Below, one piece after another: positions 61,633 to 64,000 of a DNA stretch of 64,000 nt. The stretch comes from Rubrivivax gelatinosus. Its GTDB lineage: Bacteria; Pseudomonadota; Gammaproteobacteria; Burkholderiales; Burkholderiaceae_C. Each line of letters opens with the position of its first letter. Position 1 is the first letter of the stretch. The notes below the pieces were generated by a model that did not search any database, was not told where the DNA came from, and saw nothing but the letters and a program-made list of their open reading frames with translations. The stretch is from the NCBI RefSeq assembly GCF_004340905.1, contig NZ_SLXD01000006.1, positions 1 to 64,000 of the forward strand, written 5' to 3'. The position numbers and the translations under genes were made by a program.

Positions 61633-62840
61633 GACTGCTGGTGCTGAACCACTACGTCGGCTCGCCGGCGCTGGGCATGGAGTACCGGCCCTACTACCTG
61701 GCGCGCGAATGGGTGCGTGCCGGCCACGAGGCGCTGCTGCTGGGCGCCGACTTCTCGCACGTGCGCACGCGCCAGCCGCCGCCCGGCGACCAGACCGTCG
61801 ACGGCATCGGCTACCGCTTCTACGAGACGCCGCCGTACCAGGGCAACGGCCTGGGGCGGGTGAAGAACATCTGGGCCTATCTGCGCGCCGTCTGGGCCGA
61901 CACGCCGCGCCTGGTGCGCGAGTTCCGCCCCGAGGTCGTCGTCGCGTCCAGCACCTACCCGATGGACATCTGGGTGGCGCAGCGCATCGCGCGCCGCGCC
62001 GGCGCGAAGCTCGTCTACGAGGTGCACGACCTCTGGCCGCTGAGCCCGATCGAGCTGTCGGGCATGTCGCGCCGGCACCCGTTCATCCTGCTGTGCCAGG
62101 CGGCCGAGGACCACGCCTACCGCCACGCCGACCGCGTGATCTCGATGCTGCCCAAGGTGCACGGCTACATGGCCTCGCGCGGGCTGGATCTCGCCCGGCT
62201 GCACGTCGTGCCCAACGGCATCACGCTCGACGAGTGGGAGGCCGAGCCGCCGCCGCTGCGCGAGGACGTCGCCGCCGCGCTGGACGCCGCGGCCGCCGCC
62301 GGCACGGTGGTCGGCTATGCCGGGTCGATGGGGCTGCCGAACGCGCTGGACACGCTGCTCGACGCGGCCAAGCTGGTGCAGCACGAGCCGCTGCGCTTCG
62401 TGCTCGTCGGCAGCGGCCACGAGCAGTCGCGGCTGGCGCGGCGTGTCGCCGACGAAGGGCTGGCGAACGTGGCGATGCTGCCGCCGATCCCCAAGGCCCA
62501 GGTGCCGGCCTTCCTGGCGCGCTGCGACATCGCCTACATCGGCTGGCAGCGGGTGCCGATCTACCGCTTCGGCATCGCGCCGAACAAGCTGATGGACTAC
62601 ATGATGGCGCGCCGCGCCGTGCTGCATTCGGTCGAAGCCGGCAACGACCCGGTGGCCGAAGCCGGCTGCGGGCTCACGGTCGCGCCGCAGGACCCGGCGG
62701 CCGTCGCCGACGGCCTGCGCCGGCTGGCGGCGCTGCCGGCCGACGAGCGCCGCGCGATGGGCGAACGCGGCCGCGCCTTCGTGCTCGCGGAGCACACCTA
62801 CCCGGTGCTGGCGCGGCGTTTCCTCGAGGCCCTGCGCTGA
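61629..62840 (+). CDS. glycosyltransferase family 4 protein
   Basis: 403 aa. N-terminal LVLNHYVGSPALGMEYRPYYLARE (typical WbuB-like 'NHY...P..GMEYR'), VYEVHDLWPLSPIELSG and a C-terminal NKLMDYMMARRAVLHSVEAG match WbuB/WlbH-type GT4 enzymes found in wlb loci. The region VVPNGITLDEWE marks the domain linker. It is likely the acetamido-sugar transferase of this pathway. Overlaps the methyltransferase ATG by 1 bp. Confidence 0.92.
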   Translation: MRLLVLNHYVGSPALGMEYRPYYLAREWVRAGHEALLLGADFSHVRTRQPPPGDQTVDGIGYRFYETPPYQGNGLGRVKNIWAYLRAVWADTPRLVREFRPEVVVASSTYPMDIWVAQRIARRAGAKLVYEVHDLWPLSPIELSGMSRRHPFILLCQAAEDHAYRHADRVISMLPKVHGYMASRGLDLARLHVVPNGITLDEWEAEPPPLREDVAAALDAAAAAGTVVGYAGSMGLPNALDTLLDAAKLVQHEPLRFVLVGSGHEQSRLARRVADEGLANVAMLPPIPKAQVPAFLARCDIAYIGWQRVPIYRFGIAPNKLMDYMMARRAVLHSVEAGNDPVAEAGCGLTVAPQDPAAVADGLRRLAALPADERRAMGERGRAFVLAEHTYPVLARRFLEALR

Positions 62841-63538
62841 TGGGCGGCGCCGACGACGAGCCCGCCGCCGTCGCCGCGCGCTACGCCCGCCGCCACGACG
62901 GCGACCGTTATTCGCCGCTGCGCCCCGAGGTCTGGCAGACGGTGCAGGAGCGCGACCGGGCGCTGCTGCGCCGCCTGGCCGCGCAAGGCCTGCGCAGCCT
63001 GGCGCCGCTGGCCATCACCGAGGTCGGCTGCGGCGGCGGCGGCAACCTGCTGGGGTTGCTGCGCCTGGGCGCCTCGCCCGAGCGCCTGATCGGACTGGAG
63101 CTGATCCCCGAGCGCCACGCCCAGGCCAGGCGCGTGCTGCCGCCCGCCGTCGCGCTGCACCTGGGCGACGCCTGCGCCGCGCCGCTGGCGCCGGCCAGCC
63201 AGGACCTGGTGCTGCAGTACACGGTCTTCTCCTCGCTGCTCGACGACGATTTCCAGCAGCGCCTGGCCGGCGCGATGTGGCGCTGGCTGAAACCCGGCGG
63301 CGCCGTGCTCTGGTACGACTTCACCGTCGACAACCCCGGCAACCGCGACGTGCGCGGCGTGCCGCTGGCGCGGGTGCGTGCGCTGTTCCCCGAAGGCCGC
63401 GTGCGTGCCGAACGCGTGACGCTGGCGCCGCCGCTGGCGCGCGCCGCCTGCGCGCTGCACCCGGCGCTGTACCGGCCGCTGGCGGCGCTGCCGGGGCTGC
63501 GCACCCACCTGCTGGCCTGGATCGGCAGGCCGGCGTGA
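62840..63538 (+). CDS. class I SAM-dependent methyltransferase
   Basis: 232 aa. Motif I is intact (ITEVGCGGGGNLLGLL), followed by LIGLELIPERHAQAR, LHLGDACA and LKPGGAVLWYDFTVDNPG. It ends the polysaccharide cluster, so an O-methylation of the glycan or its terminal sugar is likely. ATG 62840 overlaps the previous stop (TGATG). Confidence 0.9.
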   Translation: MGGADDEPAAVAARYARRHDGDRYSPLRPEVWQTVQERDRALLRRLAAQGLRSLAPLAITEVGCGGGGNLLGLLRLGASPERLIGLELIPERHAQARRVLPPAVALHLGDACAAPLAPASQDLVLQYTVFSSLLDDDFQQRLAGAMWRWLKPGGAVLWYDFTVDNPGNRDVRGVPLARVRALFPEGRVRAERVTLAPPLARAACALHPALYRPLAALPGLRTHLLAWIGRPA

Positions 63539-63543
63539 GACAA

Positions 63544-63567
63544 TGATGCGACTGCATCAACGCATCA
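63544..63567. promoter_or_regulatory. inverted repeats upstream of the antitoxin gene
   Basis: TGATGCG (63544-63550) and CGCATCA (63561-63567) form a 7-bp inverted repeat around a 10-bp spacer, with a third GCATCA at 63554-63559. It lies 10 bp before the antitoxin ATG, a typical position for a ribbon-helix-helix operator. A GACAAT overlaps the left edge and could be the -10 element. Confidence 0.55.
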
Positions 63568-63577
63568 AGGTGCTGCC

Positions 63578-63826
63578 ATGCGCACGACCCTGGACATCGA
63601 CGACGACCTGCTGGCGGCAGCCAAGGAGCTGGCGCGCCGTGAAGGCCTTTCGGCCGGCCAGGTCGTGTCGCGGCTGATGCGCCAGTCGCTCAGCGGTGCC
63701 ACCACGGCCGGTGCGCGGTCGGCCGAGGGTCGCAGCGTCGCCGGTTTCCGGCCCTTCGGCGCGCGCGAAGGGGTGGTCGCGACCAACGCCCAGGTCGACA
63801 CGCTGCGGGATGGCGAAGCGCTCTGA
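63578..63826 (+). CDS. vapB: ribbon-helix-helix antitoxin, VapB type
   Basis: 82 aa. N-terminal MRTTLDIDDDLLAAAKELA is a canonical ribbon-helix-helix beta-strand and helix; LSAGQVVSRLMRQSL continues it. The C-terminal half (GFRPFGAREGVVATNAQVDTLRD) is the toxin-binding tail typical of VapB partners of PIN toxins. It precedes a PIN-domain gene and is likely autorepressive with it. Confidence 0.88.
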   Translation: MRTTLDIDDDLLAAAKELARREGLSAGQVVSRLMRQSLSGATTAGARSAEGRSVAGFRPFGAREGVVATNAQVDTLRDGEAL

Positions 63827-63839
63827 GCCTGTGTCGGCC

Positions 63840-64000
63840 ATGCCCGGGCGCGCGCTGCTCGACGTCAACGTGCTCGTCGCGTTGCTGGACGCCGGTCATC
63901 TGCACCATCACGCGGCGATGGACTGGATGGCCACCCACGAAGCCGCCGGCTGGGCCTCGTGCCCGCTGACGCAGAACGGCTGCCTGCGCATCCTGTCGCT
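63840..64000 (+). CDS. vapC: PIN-domain toxin, VapC type (3' end outside the window)
   Basis: Partial, 53 codons visible. LLDVNVLVALLDAGHLHHHAAMDW shows the first catalytic Asp in the DxN form and the following helix of PIN ribonucleases; GWASCPLTQNGCLRIL continues the fold with the TQNG motif seen in this VapC subgroup. ATG 63840 is used; ATG 63810 and GTG 63831 are in frame upstream, the former overlapping the antitoxin. Confidence 0.87.
   Translation, partial: MPGRALLDVNVLVALLDAGHLHHHAAMDWMATHEAAGWASCPLTQNGCLRILS

Overview
The window is one contiguous, very GC-rich, gene-dense bacterial chromosome segment. Gene content and order (pilGHIJ plus a ChpA-type kinase, yqgE-ruvX-pyrR-pyrB-pyrC', a caa3-type cox operon, CIRCE-controlled rpoH, rhodanese-grxC-secB-gpsA, lysS next to a wlb-type sugar locus) point to a betaproteobacterium of the order Burkholderiales, probably near Rubrivivax, Leptothrix or Ideonella. 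The order is well supported; the genus is inference. I see no rRNA, tRNA, insertion sequence, prophage or CRISPR array.

Layout. 1-11,000: rubredoxin and the Pil-Chp twitching chemosensory operon (pilG, pilH, pilI, pilJ, giant hybrid CheA), closed by a diguanylate cyclase. 11,000-14,220 (minus strand): a chemoreceptor with a c-type heme motif, and DNA photolyase. 14,250-21,220: yqgE, ruvX, pyrR, pyrB, a catalytically dead dihydroorotase pyrC', an acyltransferase, an AMP/thymidine-phosphorylase-like gene and a PRPP-synthetase-like gene, mostly overlapping. 21,260-26,870: gpmA, then rhodanese-grxC-secB-gpsA, trmL, comF and a methyltransferase-like gene. 26,890-35,800: a complete cytochrome c oxidase operon with assembly factors (ctaG, SURF1, SCO) and heme A synthesis (ctaA, ctaB). 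35,850-43,000: rpoH under a perfect CIRCE operator, an unknown secreted protein, a cupin/GbsR-type regulator pair with palindromic operators, and a MASE1-CHASE hybrid kinase. 43,050-54,300: ychF, a MOSC protein, a TPP riboswitch with thiM-thiE-thiD, a UbiH-type monooxygenase, dsbC, an M61 peptidase, DUF3108, an enoyl-CoA hydratase and a PNPOx-like protein. 54,340-63,540: lysS and a divergent surface-polysaccharide cluster (wlbA, wlbB, wlbC, flippase, acyltransferase, two glycosyltransferases, methyltransferase). 63,540-64,000: a VapBC-type toxin-antitoxin pair cut by the window edge.

How the parts work together. The first block couples surface sensing (PilJ) through PilI and the CheA-like kinase to PilG/PilH, with a c-di-GMP output immediately downstream. 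The pyr block supplies pyrimidine precursors and may connect to nucleotide-ribose salvage. The cox block carries both structural subunits and nearly all copper and heme A maturation functions. The wlb block would make and export a glycan containing a diacetylated aminosugar uronate, though the first steps of that sugar pathway lie outside the window.

Most notable observations: a recurring -10-like hexamer placed 6-7 nt before start codons that lack a Shine-Dalgarno, suggesting leaderless transcripts, including overlapping divergent ones between comF and a methyltransferase-like gene; a heme-motif chemoreceptor; a GbsR/cupin module with an 18-bp palindromic operator; a phosphorylase/PRPP-synthetase pair; and a dispersed CCCTCTCCCGC palindrome.
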